Source: Chlorops oryzae
Taxonomy: Eukaryota > Arthropoda > Insecta > Diptera > Chloropidae
Assembly: GCA_020466095.1 (NCBI GenBank)
Contig: CM035806.1
Coordinates: 146,149,420 to 146,213,419, forward strand
Direction of reading: 5' to 3'
Length of the DNA: 64,000 nt
Shown: one piece after another, positions 23,182 through 33,083 of the stretch
How the letters are laid out: every line of letters starts with the position of its first letter
How positions within the stretch are numbered: position 1 is the first letter of the stretch
Program-made: the position numbers and the translations under genes
The notes under the pieces: model-generated
What the model was told of the DNA's origin: nothing
The model's input: only the letters and a program-made list of their open reading frames with translations
Databases searched by the model: none

Positions 23182-24734
23182 GTGAATATAAAGGAGAAAT
23201 AGAAATTGTTTTTTAGTCCTACCCTGTCCACATAACTTTTTGATCACACTGTTTTAGCAAAAATACTAAACTCTTTGTACAATGAAATTCGTAGCCGTAG
23301 TCAAAAATGTATGTCAAATTATTACAAAATGAAAACATTCGTGCACAGTAAGCAAAAACATATCGTAATACATTTAATAAAGTTTCAATTATGATATTTT
23401 CAAGCTTTAAAAAAAACCGAGCAGACGCCGTGTTTCTTTGATCATTTTCTTCCAAGTGGCATCATAGCGCCACTTTGTGTCTACCCGTATTGTTGTTGGT
23501 AGCTTTCTGGTGAATTTCTCGAAAGAGTTGAATTTCCTATACCTGCCTTATGGTGAATTTCTTATTAGCGGGAGAGGCTTTTCGACGTCGAGAGTTAGAC
23601 CTACACTCCTACATGGCTTATAGTGTACGTCATATAGTAATATAGGGGACACTTACAACAACAACCGAATTCCGTGGTGAACTAGTGATGCTATAATTTT
23701 TGGAGTATTCATTCAATTTTGTAACTAAACATACTTGCGTGTACATTTTTTTATGTTTTCTTTTTAATGTAAAACTTTTTAAGTTTTTTTATGATAGTTT
23801 ATGCAATTCTGTACCCTTTTCATTCAGAAGAGATCCAAAAATATATAGTTTATGCATTCTATTTATCATGATATGTAATAAGTACTTGAGCCACTAATTA
23901 TGTATCGAGCAATTTTAGTTATGATATCACTGAATATTTCATATCAACCACAGAAGTGGTGGAATTCAAACTTTTTGAGAATCGGTCATATTCGACGCAT
24001 GAGTACTCTGCTTTAGCGTTCCTCAATAACATGAACAAAATTTTATCTAATTTTTTTTTGATTTTATAAAAATAACATATTTTGCTGAAAAATAAAATGA
24101 ATTCTTATGAAAAACCATTGATTAACACTTATATTTAGCTGATTTTTAACAGAAATTTTAGTTCATGTTACAAGATTATAAAATATTTGTTAGACCGGAA
24201 CCGGAATTTTCAGGGGGCGTGCTACGTTTTTGATTTTTCCATAAGAATGCATGCACAGGGGGCCTACTTCAATTCAACACACACGTTTTTTGCCAAGTGC
24301 CATCTATAGTACTATATGGTGTACGTGTCTGACATTGAGTCGGCAGTGATTTGAAGCCATACAATACTAAAAATGACACTTGGCTATGGCGGGAAAAAAT
24401 CACCGAGACGGGTGAGGGAAGTTGGAAAAATTGTATGGAACATGGACTTTCACCACACAGATTGGACATTCAACTAAAGCAATACAGCCGCAATAAAGTT
24501 TAGACTTTCACCAAAACGCGTGTACGTACAATGCCAGTGTCACTAACACACAGTCAGGAACAAATTTCAACACCCCACAGCTATCAGTCGTTTTCAGTCG
24601 CACTCATATCGACTATTCTCTCTGTCGTATTCGCTCTTTTGTATTCTTATCAAACCTACAAGCACATTTTTAAGAAAATGAGAGTGTCAGTTGTAGTATT
24701 GTATGTTTGAAGCCCTAACATATTATAGTTCATT

Positions 24735-24915
24735 CCATATAGAACTATAGCTGCAACTTCGGCCAATTTTCGGCGCGTTATGGCATGATTTGGTGTAAAA
24801 GTTTAACTGTGGTGAACCACGCCATAAGTCGAGTGTTGTGGTGAACCACGTAATAGAAAGTGTGCTGTATCACGTAATAGCTTTTGGCCGAAGTTGCAGC
24901 TATAGTTCTATATGG
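24735..24915. mobile_element. 181-bp MITE flanked by TTCATT
   Basis: Terminal repeats of about 31 bp beginning CCATATAGAACTATAGCTGC are perfectly inverted. A 6-bp direct repeat TTCATT lies on both sides (24729-24734, 24916-24921). The interior repeats GTGGTGAACCACG. The superfamily is uncertain because six bases is an unusual duplication length. Confidence 0.8.
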
Positions 24916-25021
24916 TTCATTCTGACAACGTAAATCCCATAATTAGAGTTTCTTGCAGCCTTTAAGAGCCTTTAAATAATTCTTTAAAAAAAGTTTGAAA
25001 TTTTCATCCGAAACAGGTTTT

Positions 25022-26607
25022 TTACGATGCTCTGCTCACGCGCTGCCCGCGCGTGGCGTGAAGTCGAATTTTTATATTGAAGAAATGCTGCGATCTTTTT
25101 GCGATTGATATTTTCCTAGAGCCTTAAATGAGCCGTTAATTCCTGTGCTAATTAGTTGTTGTGCAAACCATTTTTTCGAGCATGCTCTGCCATCTTAACG
25201 TTAAGCTGGCAGAACATGGATTTTCCGGAAAATGGCTGGAGCCGAATATTTCGGATTAGGGCATTTAATTAGCCTTTAATGTTCCACATATTTTTTTTGG
25301 ATTCTGCTGACTTTGCTCTTCCAGCTTTAGGGACATCCAATGAGGACCCTAATTGAGTTTCCCAGAAATAAGTGCGCTCTGTGGAATGAAAATTCGTACC
25401 TGCGCATAGATTGACCACTATAATAAAGAGGTGAGCTTGTGCTGCCTTTTTTTTTAGAGGAAACACCAACACTATTTAAAGAATCAAAAAAAATTGTTTG
25501 CCCTAGTGGCAGATTTCCACTAAAGAGACAAAACAAAAAACAGGGACAAAAACTGTTTTTCTGAACAAAACATAAATGTTTTTAATTTCCCACTCAGGAT
25601 GGGAAGGTGTTTTGATTTGAAAAACAGTTTTCAGAGACAAAAGTCCGTATTTTTAGTTTTGCCTCCTTCATGGAAATCCGCCATAAAAATTACCAAAACA
25701 AAAAGTGCACACTAAAAAATCCCCGTAGAAGGACAAATTCCCCCAAATTTAGGGGAAAATACCCTAGGGTGGCAGCACTGACTATCTTTAGGATCGATTA
25801 TAACAGCTGAGTATAACAGTCGAAAGAGTAATATAACGGTGCTGTAGAAACTATTGAGTACTTTTTTAAGGTACTTGGTACTAGGGCGATAGTTTCTTTT
25901 ATCGAAAATCATGTTAGGGGGTAGTGCTAGCTTAAACTATAACGTGCCACGCCCAAAGTATTATTTTTTCAAATTAAATCAATGCTTCACATTTTAACCA
26001 TCTCAAGCACTTATATCTAGGATCAATTAATAAAAAAACAAGAAAATTTTTTCGTTTAAGCATTCAGAAATCTTAAGCGTGCTAGCTTAAGTCTTGAACC
26101 AGCACACCTCAATATAACTTTTTTTCTAGTTAGCACTAAGTTCTAAAATTTTTATATGACCTTCCGCGTTGCTTTCCGCAGAATATACGCAAAATTTTTT
26201 TTATTTATTTATTGTTATAGAGAAATGGGGGGCCAAGTTAAGTCTTAAGTTAGCCTAGCCTATAAAAGTTAGGCCAGGCTAGTTTAAAAAATAAGCCAGC
26301 CCACCATCTGTTTTTTCAAGGGATTAGATAATAATTTTGTAACTTTTGAATTAGTTATATATGTTTTAAGGGAACACCAATCGAAAGAAGGCAGTTTTAG
26401 ATGGGGAAAAAATGCGTGTCTCTGGTCGGCCAGGTCGGCCAGCTTAACACTTAAGCTGGCACCCCACCGCATAACTTTCAAAACTTACGAGAACCAATTT
26501 TCTTCCACAGCTATCCTTATAGCTTTAAGTAAGCACTAATTACCTAAGTAAGCAATTCTATGGTGTGCTATGGTGTGCCAAAATGGGTGGGCTAGCTTAA
26601 ATTAGCT
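25022..26607 (-). repeat. right inverted arm, uninterrupted
   Basis: About 1.59 kb. It shows the arm without the insertions present on the left, running from TTACGATGCTC at its inner end to the terminal AGCTAATTTA complement. Short frames in it mirror those in the other arm and carry no domain. Confidence 0.9.
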
Positions 26608-26624
26608 GTTTTAGTGGTCATGTT

Positions 26625-26740
26625 GGTTATCTTGGGGCCTGTTTTAAGACAATATTCAAATGCATTTAGCTAACTGTTTATCTGTGTCGGAAATTGTATT
26701 GTCAGGGTTATCCTACAACACACACCTATACTTGTTTGCT
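26625..26740 (-). repeat. DINE-1-like 5' fragment (variant subfamily)
   Basis: TCTTGGGGCCTGTTTTAAGA, then TATCTGTGTCGGAAATTGTA and TTGTCAGGG, ending near ACCTATACTTGTTTG, the complement of the DINE start. Same variant as 16838-16940, and directly outside the right end of the 8.25-kb element. Confidence 0.55.
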
Positions 26741-27967
26741 TTTATACTCATGACTGCACTATGGACGTTTGATTAAAATTTTCATTGAAAAATATCAATT
26801 ATCCAAAAAAAAAAAAAAAATCTGCTGCTGAAAACTCGATTCGAACTCGTAGATAAACCAATTAAATTTTTTGTGTTCTGCTTTTCTTCAGTGGATGTCC
26901 TTCTTTAATCCCTTGAAGAAACTTCTTAACTTATATACTCTTCAGGTTAGAGAGATTGCAATTGTCCTCTGGCCCATTGCTGCTTGCTCATATCAGTACC
27001 CGCTCAATAAGAAATAAAAGTTCCTGGCAGCAGATTTTTCCGAAACTGTTTTGGCATACGCAGAAGGATGTCTGTAGCGGAGTGAAATGAAATCAATGCT
27101 TACCAGATGACTTTATTATTTTAAATATTATTTATTATATTTTCCATCAATCACAGAGGTATTCATTTTACTTTCCCCAGGCATTTTGATTGTTCAAACC
27201 TTTTGGCAATGAGCAAAAGAGATGCAGGTAGAGAAAGACAAAAACCGAGAAAGAGAAAGAGCGAGAGAGAGCGAGTATACGAAAAACTTTGCTCAGGTAG
27301 CAGGCAATGTTTTCCTTTGTATTTTCTCGGATGTAAAAGGAAATATCCTATCGTCTTACATGCTGCCTGAGACTGTATATTTCAAATTGATTTTTAATGA
27401 ACAACGAAATTTCATGATTTTCGCAAGTCTTTCCGACAATAGGCAAGTTAATTGGTTTTGGATCGCATTTCGTACGGTCGTCGGCATGACAGCAATTGTG
27501 CATGTATCACAATAGAAATGTTTGAGGGAAATATTTTTGATGTGTTTTTCATTTTTGGTTTGTGTTTACTTTTCTATACATATTTTCAAATTTTGAAGTC
27601 TTAATAAAAGGGAGATATTTTTGACAGCATCGAGGATTGGATTTGTTCATATGGCTGTATCTATGCATGGATGAATGTACGAGTATGTATGTATGTATGT
27701 GCATAGACTTCTGATGAGTGGAGTAATTTTATCGCTTTGAAGGATGCCCTTCAAATAAAAAAGTTTACTCAAGAATCAAGAGGACCTCACGCAATATTGA
27801 ACGACAGTTAGACAGACGGAATGGCATCCTGAGATTTACCATTTATAGCAATGCATTGCAATGTAGTAAATAGCGTTGCTAATAAATATTAGAATTTATA
27901 ATTGTTTAAATTATATGGAACAAAATGTGTACCCTGTGCGTGTGAATGATCGATTTTTGAAATTTTC
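26741..27967. other. intergenic, no gene recognised
   Basis: Contains a poly-A run (about 26804-26820) and a short GA-rich patch near 27240. A 97-codon frame at 27222-27515 has no domain and starts in that GA patch; I do not call it a gene. Confidence 0.5.
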
Positions 27968-28072
27968 GATTATTTATTTTTTTTTTTTTTTTTGCACGTA
28001 TTTTTATTATTGTATCTTCAAAAAAAAACTTATGAACTAACAATAAGTGAAAAATCTTAATACTAGAATATA

Positions 28073-28104
<32 letters not shown>

Positions 28105-28205
28105 GTATTTATATTATTTGGCCTCCGGTCCAAGCCAATGCATGGATTAGGCTGCCTTTAGTGTGTTGAATTGCTCCAAGGCTGTTACAGAGGGTAATAG
28201 GAGAA

Positions 28206-30875
28206 TTAGTGCTGATAGAGAGAAGGCAGGTCACGCCTCTTGAGCCGTGTGTAGCTGTTTGTTAATAACAAATTTCTGGCTAATGAGTTCGGATGTTGGG
28301 ACAACCGAGTGCTATATTTGCGACTTAATGAAATAAGTTCGTTTTTGACCAACGGGATACAAAGGTCCTTGTGTATGTTTTCGTTCTTAATGAACCATGG
28401 AGCACCAGTGATAGTCCGAAGGATTTTAGACTGTGAGCGTTGTATAATGTCTGTTATAGAGTTACTCGCTTTTCCCCAGAGCTGGGAGCCATAAGTCCAT
28501 ATAGGCTTAAGTGTTGCGTTATAAAGAAGCACTTTGTGTTCGAGCCGCAATCTTGACTTACTGTTGAGTAGCCAGTGCAGTTTTTGGGCGCTCAGCTTCA
28601 TTTGGGTGCGTTTTGCCTCAATATGCTTGCGCCATGTGAGTCGGCGATCTAAGTGAATGCCTAGATATCTCACTTCATTGGCCTGTGGAACTCGTGTGCT
28701 ATTAAGCATAATTGGTGGGCATGTCTCGCGACGCAGCGTGAAAGTTATGTGGGTGCATTTGCTTTCATTTACTTTTATTCTCCAGTTCGCAAGCCAGTCT
28801 TCAACAATATGAAGATGATTATTAAGAACTCGAGAGGCGACCGCAGGGTCGCTGTGTGCATACAAAATTGCTGTGTCATCTGCAAATGTAGATGTGAATA
28901 GCTCTGGGGAAACAGGCAGGTCAGCCGTGTATATCAAATATAACAATGGCCCGAGGACGCTGCCTTGAGGTACGCCTGCTGAGATGTGGAACTCATTCGT
29001 CGTGTGAGTTCCATATCTAATTTTGAACTTCCTTTCAGAGAGATACGATTGTAGGACTTTGTGGGTATTATTGGGTAGTGTTTGTTTTATTTTAAACACT
29101 AAACCAGAATGCCAAACCTTGTCAAAGGCTTGTGAAATATCCAGAAATATGGCAGAGCAGTATTTCTTTTTTTCAAACGCGTTTCTGATTTCGGTAGTAA
29201 CTCTGTTTACTTGTTCAATAGTACCATGGCTTTTTCGAAAACCAAACTGGTGCTCGGGGATTACTCTGGAGCTTTGCAAGGACGGTAAAATGTTTGCCAA
29301 GAGACATTTTTCAAAAACTTTTGAGAACACAGGCAGTAGACTAATTGGCCTATATGATGATGGCAATGAGGGATCTTTTCCTGGCTTAGGGATCATGATG
29401 ATGTTTGAAATTTTCCAGGCTCGAGGGTAAAATCCTATTCTTAATATAGCATTAAATATGAAGAGGATTAGTCTTGTGGCTGCGGCCGGGAGTTGTTGTA
29501 TCATCTGTGGCGTAATAAGATCAAAGCCTGCTGCCTTTTTTGGGTTTAGCTCTTTAATGATAGTTTGAACGTCTTTATGCTGAAATGAACGTATATTTTC
29601 GTTTAGACGTGGGTGAGTTTGTGGTAAACGGTAAGGGTTGGTAGGTGGATTAGGCTTAAAAACGTTTTCTAGGTACTTAGCAAAAAGATGAGCTTTTTCT
29701 TCATCCTTTCTAGCCCAACTTCCAGTGTTGGTACGCAGGGGTGATACGTTTATTTTGGGTGCCTTCACCTTTTTGTTTGTTTTCCATAGAGAGTAATTAG
29801 TTTCGGCTGTTGGGCTCAATTTTCGTGTGAAGTTTTCTAAATTAGTTCTCAGATCATTATCAAGAGCTTCTCTTAGGCGCTTAGTTGCTTGTGTTAAGTT
29901 GTACTTTGCGGAGGGTGATCGTTGACGCTGCCATTCTCTTCGTAGGCGTCTTTTTTCTCGAACAAGGGTTTCGATCTCGCTTGTAGTATATCTTCGAGGT
30001 ATTATTGGGATTCTGATTGATTTTGGGGTAGCGTGAACTGCGGCCGATATTATGATATCGTTTAGTTCTGTTATGGCTTCCTCAATATCACTTTCGCTCC
30101 GGAGGATCGTGTTCTCGTTCAAATGAGAGCTAATATATTTTTTAAACTTGAGCCAGTCGGTTTTCTTTGTTATAATTCTCCCGGGTTTTTCAGTGAGTGT
30201 GGGCACGCCCATCATTGTTATTATAATAGGGGAATGATCGGATGACAGATCGAAGCTGGGTTCAGCATGTATTTCGCTACGGTCAAAGTTTTTGCTGACT
30301 GCAAAATCAATGAGGTCGGGTTTTTTTTGCAAGTCGGAAGGCCAGTAAGTGGGTTGACCTGTTGAAATACAGTCAAAATTTTCACGACTATTTATTATAA
30401 GTGAATATAATTGTCGCCCTTTGGGGTTAATTAATCTAGAGCCCCAGTGTGGGTGCTTAGCATTATAATCCCCAGCTGCTATGAATTTGTTGCCAAGCTT
30501 TTGGAAGTACTCTAAAAATTGTGTACCAGTAACAGAAAATCTCGGTGGGCAGTAAACTGCACTTAGAGCGATAATGCTGTTACCATAATGCAATGAGATA
30601 GAGGTTGCTTGTAAGTAATTTTGGGAAAATGCATCCATTAAACTGTGTTTTATTCGAGTTTTGATCAAAACACCGGTGCCGCCGTGTGCCTTTCCATCTG
30701 GGTGATGAGTGCCATAAAACGTATAATTTTTAATAGTAAAATTATATTTGCTTGTAAGGTGGGTTTCACTGACGAGCATTACGTCAATTGAATGTAATTC
30801 AAGAAATGTTTGAATTTCAAGCTTGTGTTGTCGAATGCCGTTAGCATTCCAATGACAAATTTTTAAGACACTCAT
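28206..30875 (-). CDS. Jockey LINE ORF2: endonuclease and reverse transcriptase
   Basis: An uninterrupted 889-residue protein, the usual length for Jockey-clade ORF2. An apurinic-like endonuclease occupies residues about 4-225: NANG at 10-13, the catalytic Glu in SETHL (Glu37), AGDYNAKHPHWGS at 134-146 and SDHSP at 212-216. Reverse transcriptase spans about 480-760: RPISLL at 509-514, FLDISQAFD at 577-585, GVPQGS at 634-639 and the catalytic FADD at 664-667, then YLGIHLDRRLTW in the thumb region. There is no RNase H domain, as expected for this clade. The start ATG overlaps the ORF1 stop as ATGA, so translation probably relies on termination-reinitiation. All key residues are present, so the enzyme could be active. 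Confidence 0.96.
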   Translation of the reverse strand: MSVLKICHWNANGIRQHKLEIQTFLELHSIDVMLVSETHLTSKYNFTIKNYTFYGTHHPDGKAHGGTGVLIKTRIKHSLMDAFSQNYLQATSISLHYGNSIIALSAVYCPPRFSVTGTQFLEYFQKLGNKFIAAGDYNAKHPHWGSRLINPKGRQLYSLIINSRENFDCISTGQPTYWPSDLQKKPDLIDFAVSKNFDRSEIHAEPSFDLSSDHSPIIITMMGVPTLTEKPGRIITKKTDWLKFKKYISSHLNENTILRSESDIEEAITELNDIIISAAVHATPKSIRIPIIPRRYTTSEIETLVREKRRLRREWQRQRSPSAKYNLTQATKRLREALDNDLRTNLENFTRKLSPTAETNYSLWKTNKKVKAPKINVSPLRTNTGSWARKDEEKAHLFAKYLENVFKPNPPTNPYRLPQTHPRLNENIRSFQHKDVQTIIKELNPKKAAGFDLITPQMIQQLPAAATRLILFIFNAILRIGFYPRAWKISNIIMIPKPGKDPSLPSSYRPISLLPVFSKVFEKCLLANILPSLQSSRVIPEHQFGFRKSHGTIEQVNRVTTEIRNAFEKKKYCSAIFLDISQAFDKVWHSGLVFKIKQTLPNNTHKVLQSYLSERKFKIRYGTHTTNEFHISAGVPQGSVLGPLLYLIYTADLPVSPELFTSTFADDTAILYAHSDPAVASRVLNNHLHIVEDWLANWRIKVNESKCTHITFTLRRETCPPIMLNSTRVPQANEVRYLGIHLDRRLTWRKHIEAKRTQMKLSAQKLHWLLNSKSRLRLEHKVLLYNATLKPIWTYGSQLWGKASNSITDIIQRSQSKILRTITGAPWFIKNENIHKDLCIPLVKNELISLSRKYSTRLSQHPNSLARNLLLTNSYTRLKRRDLPSLYQH

Positions 30876-32536
30876 TTCTTTGCAATTAGAATTTGCATGA
30901 GTTGGCTTTGAGCACGCATCATCTCTTGCAGCATTGATTGCACAGTTGAAGTGAACTGCATCATGCAGTTAGTCAAATTTGAGATCATTGATTCCAAATT
31001 TGATATGGCACCTTGAGGGTGTACCGCAGTGTTCGACCTGACAGCGTCAGCGTACGAAATAGTCATAGGAGTACGACCAGGATGTGCTGCTGTCGCAAGA
31101 GATGCTTGAGCTTGGGTCGCAGTGTTAGACTTTACTGCGTCAGCATATGAAAATGCTGTGGGAGGAAGAGCAGCTGATGCTGGCCCTTGCTGGCTCGGCA
31201 GGAAGTTCGGAACTTCTTGATGAGTTTTCCGCTTGGGTTGGTCTTTTTTTTTTATTGCCATGTAGATTGGGCATCCACGATAACTCGCTTTGTGGTTACC
31301 ACCACAGTTGCTGCATTTTCTTACATCAGGGTTGTCTTGATCAACTTGACAAGAGTTCGAAGAATGCCGATCTCCACATGTAGCGCACACGGGGTGCAAT
31401 GTGCAATAGTTTTGCGTGTGACCAAATTCTTGGCAATTAGAGCATTGAACCGGCCCTTTCCGCTTATGAGGCTCTTCGACCGTAATTTTGCGGTGTAGCA
31501 AAAATTGCAGATTGTATATTGGGTGGACCTCGTTCTTTTTTAGTTTTTGGGAGTTGGCTGAAGGATCAAGCTCAATGCGATATAGGGGTTGCGGAATATT
31601 TTGTTTGTTTTTAATATTAAAAACGGTTTTCGTTGGAAAACCTGCAGCTTGCAGAGCACCTTTGATCTCTGCTGGGTCAACTGAGGGCTCGATGCCTTTT
31701 ATTACTACCACTAAACCTTTGCTTGCTTTAAGCTGGTAGGTATAGTAGCTTTTTTTGAGTGCATCAAAGTGATTCACCAGGGTACGATAGTGGGTTTCCG
31801 TATAAATTTGTATTTTAGTTTCTTTCACGTTACCCCTTTTAATGGAAACAACGTGAAAGTTGCTACTGCCAATGGAACGAGCGATAGTTGCTACCAGAGC
31901 GTTGGAACATTCCTCACGCAAGTAGATTGGGGGAGGCTTAATTTTTTTGATGGGGTTTTGTGTAGATGATTCATTATCATCTTTGCTAGCAAGCAGCGCA
32001 AATCTATTTTGGCTTGGGCTAGTAGCAGTACTCGTTGATGCATTGGGTTTCAATACTTTTAGAGCCTTCTGTCCTTGCATTTTTTGGGGACTCAATTTCC
32101 GCTTAATGTTCACGTAGCGATCCATGCCTGTCTGCACTGCCGACCCCTTTTGCTTTTCGTGGACGCCAACGTTTTTTGCTATAGCGGCAGCGGCGCTAGC
32201 ATTCACTTGAGCAGAGCGCACGGCTGAGCTCTGAGCAGCGGTTTGAGCAGCAATTTCGGCTTCGTTTTGTCTGCTGTATTCTTCTTTTGACTTAGTGTTT
32301 GTCAGTATGTCGGTTGTTTCTTCGTTTTGCAGTGATGCTGTTGTTGTTGAAGAAGTGAGGCTCGCAATAAGAGCAGAAACCGTTGACGTTGTAGCTGTGT
32401 ACTTAGGACTAGCAAAAGTATTAGTTGGCGTACTTACTGCGATCGAGCAGGGAGTATTGGAGCTTGTAGGCAGAAGGGGTAGTGCATTTACTGCATTTGT
32501 TTGCTGCGGTGTGCGGGAAAGCTTGCCTGAAGTCAC
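30872..32536 (-). CDS. Jockey LINE ORF1: gag-like nucleic-acid-binding protein
   Basis: About 554 residues. The N-terminal third is low-complexity (Ser/Thr/Ala). A region near 265-360 resembles the Pre-C2HC segment of insect LINE ORF1 proteins. Three zinc knuckles follow at about 365-378 (CSNCQEFGHTQNYC), 384-396 (CATCGDRHSSNSC) and 408-422 (CSNCGGNHKASYRGC). It should coat the LINE RNA (family knowledge). The first codon given here, at 32536-32534, is GTG. No ATG occurs in frame between an upstream TGA in the A-rich leader (near 32669) and this point, and the first in-frame Met comes near residue 138. The real start is therefore either a mutated ATG or a non-AUG codon; the frame is open upstream to about 32666. 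Confidence 0.88.
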   Translation of the reverse strand: MTSGKLSRTPQQTNAVNALPLLPTSSNTPCSIAVSTPTNTFASPKYTATTSTVSALIASLTSSTTTASLQNEETTDILTNTKSKEEYSRQNEAEIAAQTAAQSSAVRSAQVNASAAAAIAKNVGVHEKQKGSAVQTGMDRYVNIKRKLSPQKMQGQKALKVLKPNASTSTATSPSQNRFALLASKDDNESSTQNPIKKIKPPPIYLREECSNALVATIARSIGSSNFHVVSIKRGNVKETKIQIYTETHYRTLVNHFDALKKSYYTYQLKASKGLVVVIKGIEPSVDPAEIKGALQAAGFPTKTVFNIKNKQNIPQPLYRIELDPSANSQKLKKNEVHPIYNLQFLLHRKITVEEPHKRKGPVQCSNCQEFGHTQNYCTLHPVCATCGDRHSSNSCQVDQDNPDVRKCSNCGGNHKASYRGCPIYMAIKKKDQPKRKTHQEVPNFLPSQQGPASAALPPTAFSYADAVKSNTATQAQASLATAAHPGRTPMTISYADAVRSNTAVHPQGAISNLESMISNLTNCMMQFTSTVQSMLQEMMRAQSQLMQILIAKK

Positions 32537-32929
32537 CGAGTGAAGGTTTAGCAGAGCATTTTGTTGTTGGAACGATTCCGTAACACTGTGCGAGCGACGT
32601 CGGCCGCACGGCGGCGAACGTTGAACACTTATTTTATTTTCTTCTTTCTTTTTTTTTTTTGTTTTTTTTCACATGCACTTTTCGCGCACTAGAAGAGTCG
32701 CTGTCTCTAATTTTTTATTTGATTTTTGTACTTATTTTTATTATTATTAATTTAATTTTGATTTAATTTTTTTTTATTTAATAATGTTTAATTTTGTGTT
32801 TGTTTTGTGTTATGTTTTTTTTTTTTTTTTTTGTTGTTTGTTTTTCTTTCTTTTTTTTTTTTTTTATGAAAACTGCGGATAAAAACGCGTCCGACCGAAT
32901 CGAGCGCTTGAGTGGTGGATTATTTATAT

Positions 32930-33060
32930 TGTCGATTATTTCAATTATCGATTATTGTAATAATAAATTATTGAAATTTCGATCACTGAAATTATCGATT
33001 ATTGAAATTATCGGTTGTTGAAACTATCGATTATCGAACTACAGATAGCTATCCAGCTCT
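32930..33060 (+). repeat. TATCGATTATTGAAA short-unit repeat
   Basis: About seven irregular copies of a 14-18 bp word (TCGATTATTGAAAT variants), ending in GATAGCTATCCAGCTCT. The LINE insertion site duplicates DNA at the edge of this array. The same terminal word recurs at 33828-33836 and 35230-35238. Confidence 0.65.
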
Positions 33061-33083
33061 ATCAAACCCATAAATTAAACAAA

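Larger units (their letters stand above)
18359..26607. mobile_element. 8.25-kb long-inverted-repeat element, Foldback/Mutator-like
   Basis: The outermost 23 bp, beginning AGCTAATTTAAGCTAGCCCA, are perfectly inverted at the two ends. The element is flanked by an identical 9-bp duplication, GTTTTAGTG (18350-18358 and 26608-26616). Arms of about 1.55 kb are colinear: for the first roughly 1.34 kb, position x pairs with 44966-x without a gap, and peptides translated from the two arms are identical except for one residue in one of them. A 9-bp duplication plus very long arms fits Drosophila Foldback-type or Mutator-like elements (family knowledge). No transposase is seen, so this copy is non-autonomous. 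The left arm and centre are broken up by a DINE copy, several MITEs and a tRNA-like segment. Confidence 0.88.
27978..32917 (-). mobile_element. full-length Jockey-clade LINE, 4.94 kb
   Basis: Bounded by a 10-bp duplication GATTATTTAT (27968-27977 and 32918-32927). On the minus strand it begins CACCACTCAAGCGCTCGATT, with a CGGTCGGACGCG stretch that resembles the internal promoter region of Jockey-type elements. It has an A-rich leader of roughly 380 nt, ORF1, ORF2, a 212-nt 3' UTR with AATAAA at about 28003-28008, and a 16-nt poly(A). The intact ORF2, clean duplication and short tail suggest a recent insertion. Transposition is by target-primed reverse transcription (family knowledge). Confidence 0.93.

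Noticed and set aside
28309..32543. Plus-strand frames of 60-135 codons across the LINE
   Set aside because: Antisense shadows of the LINE ORF1 and ORF2.
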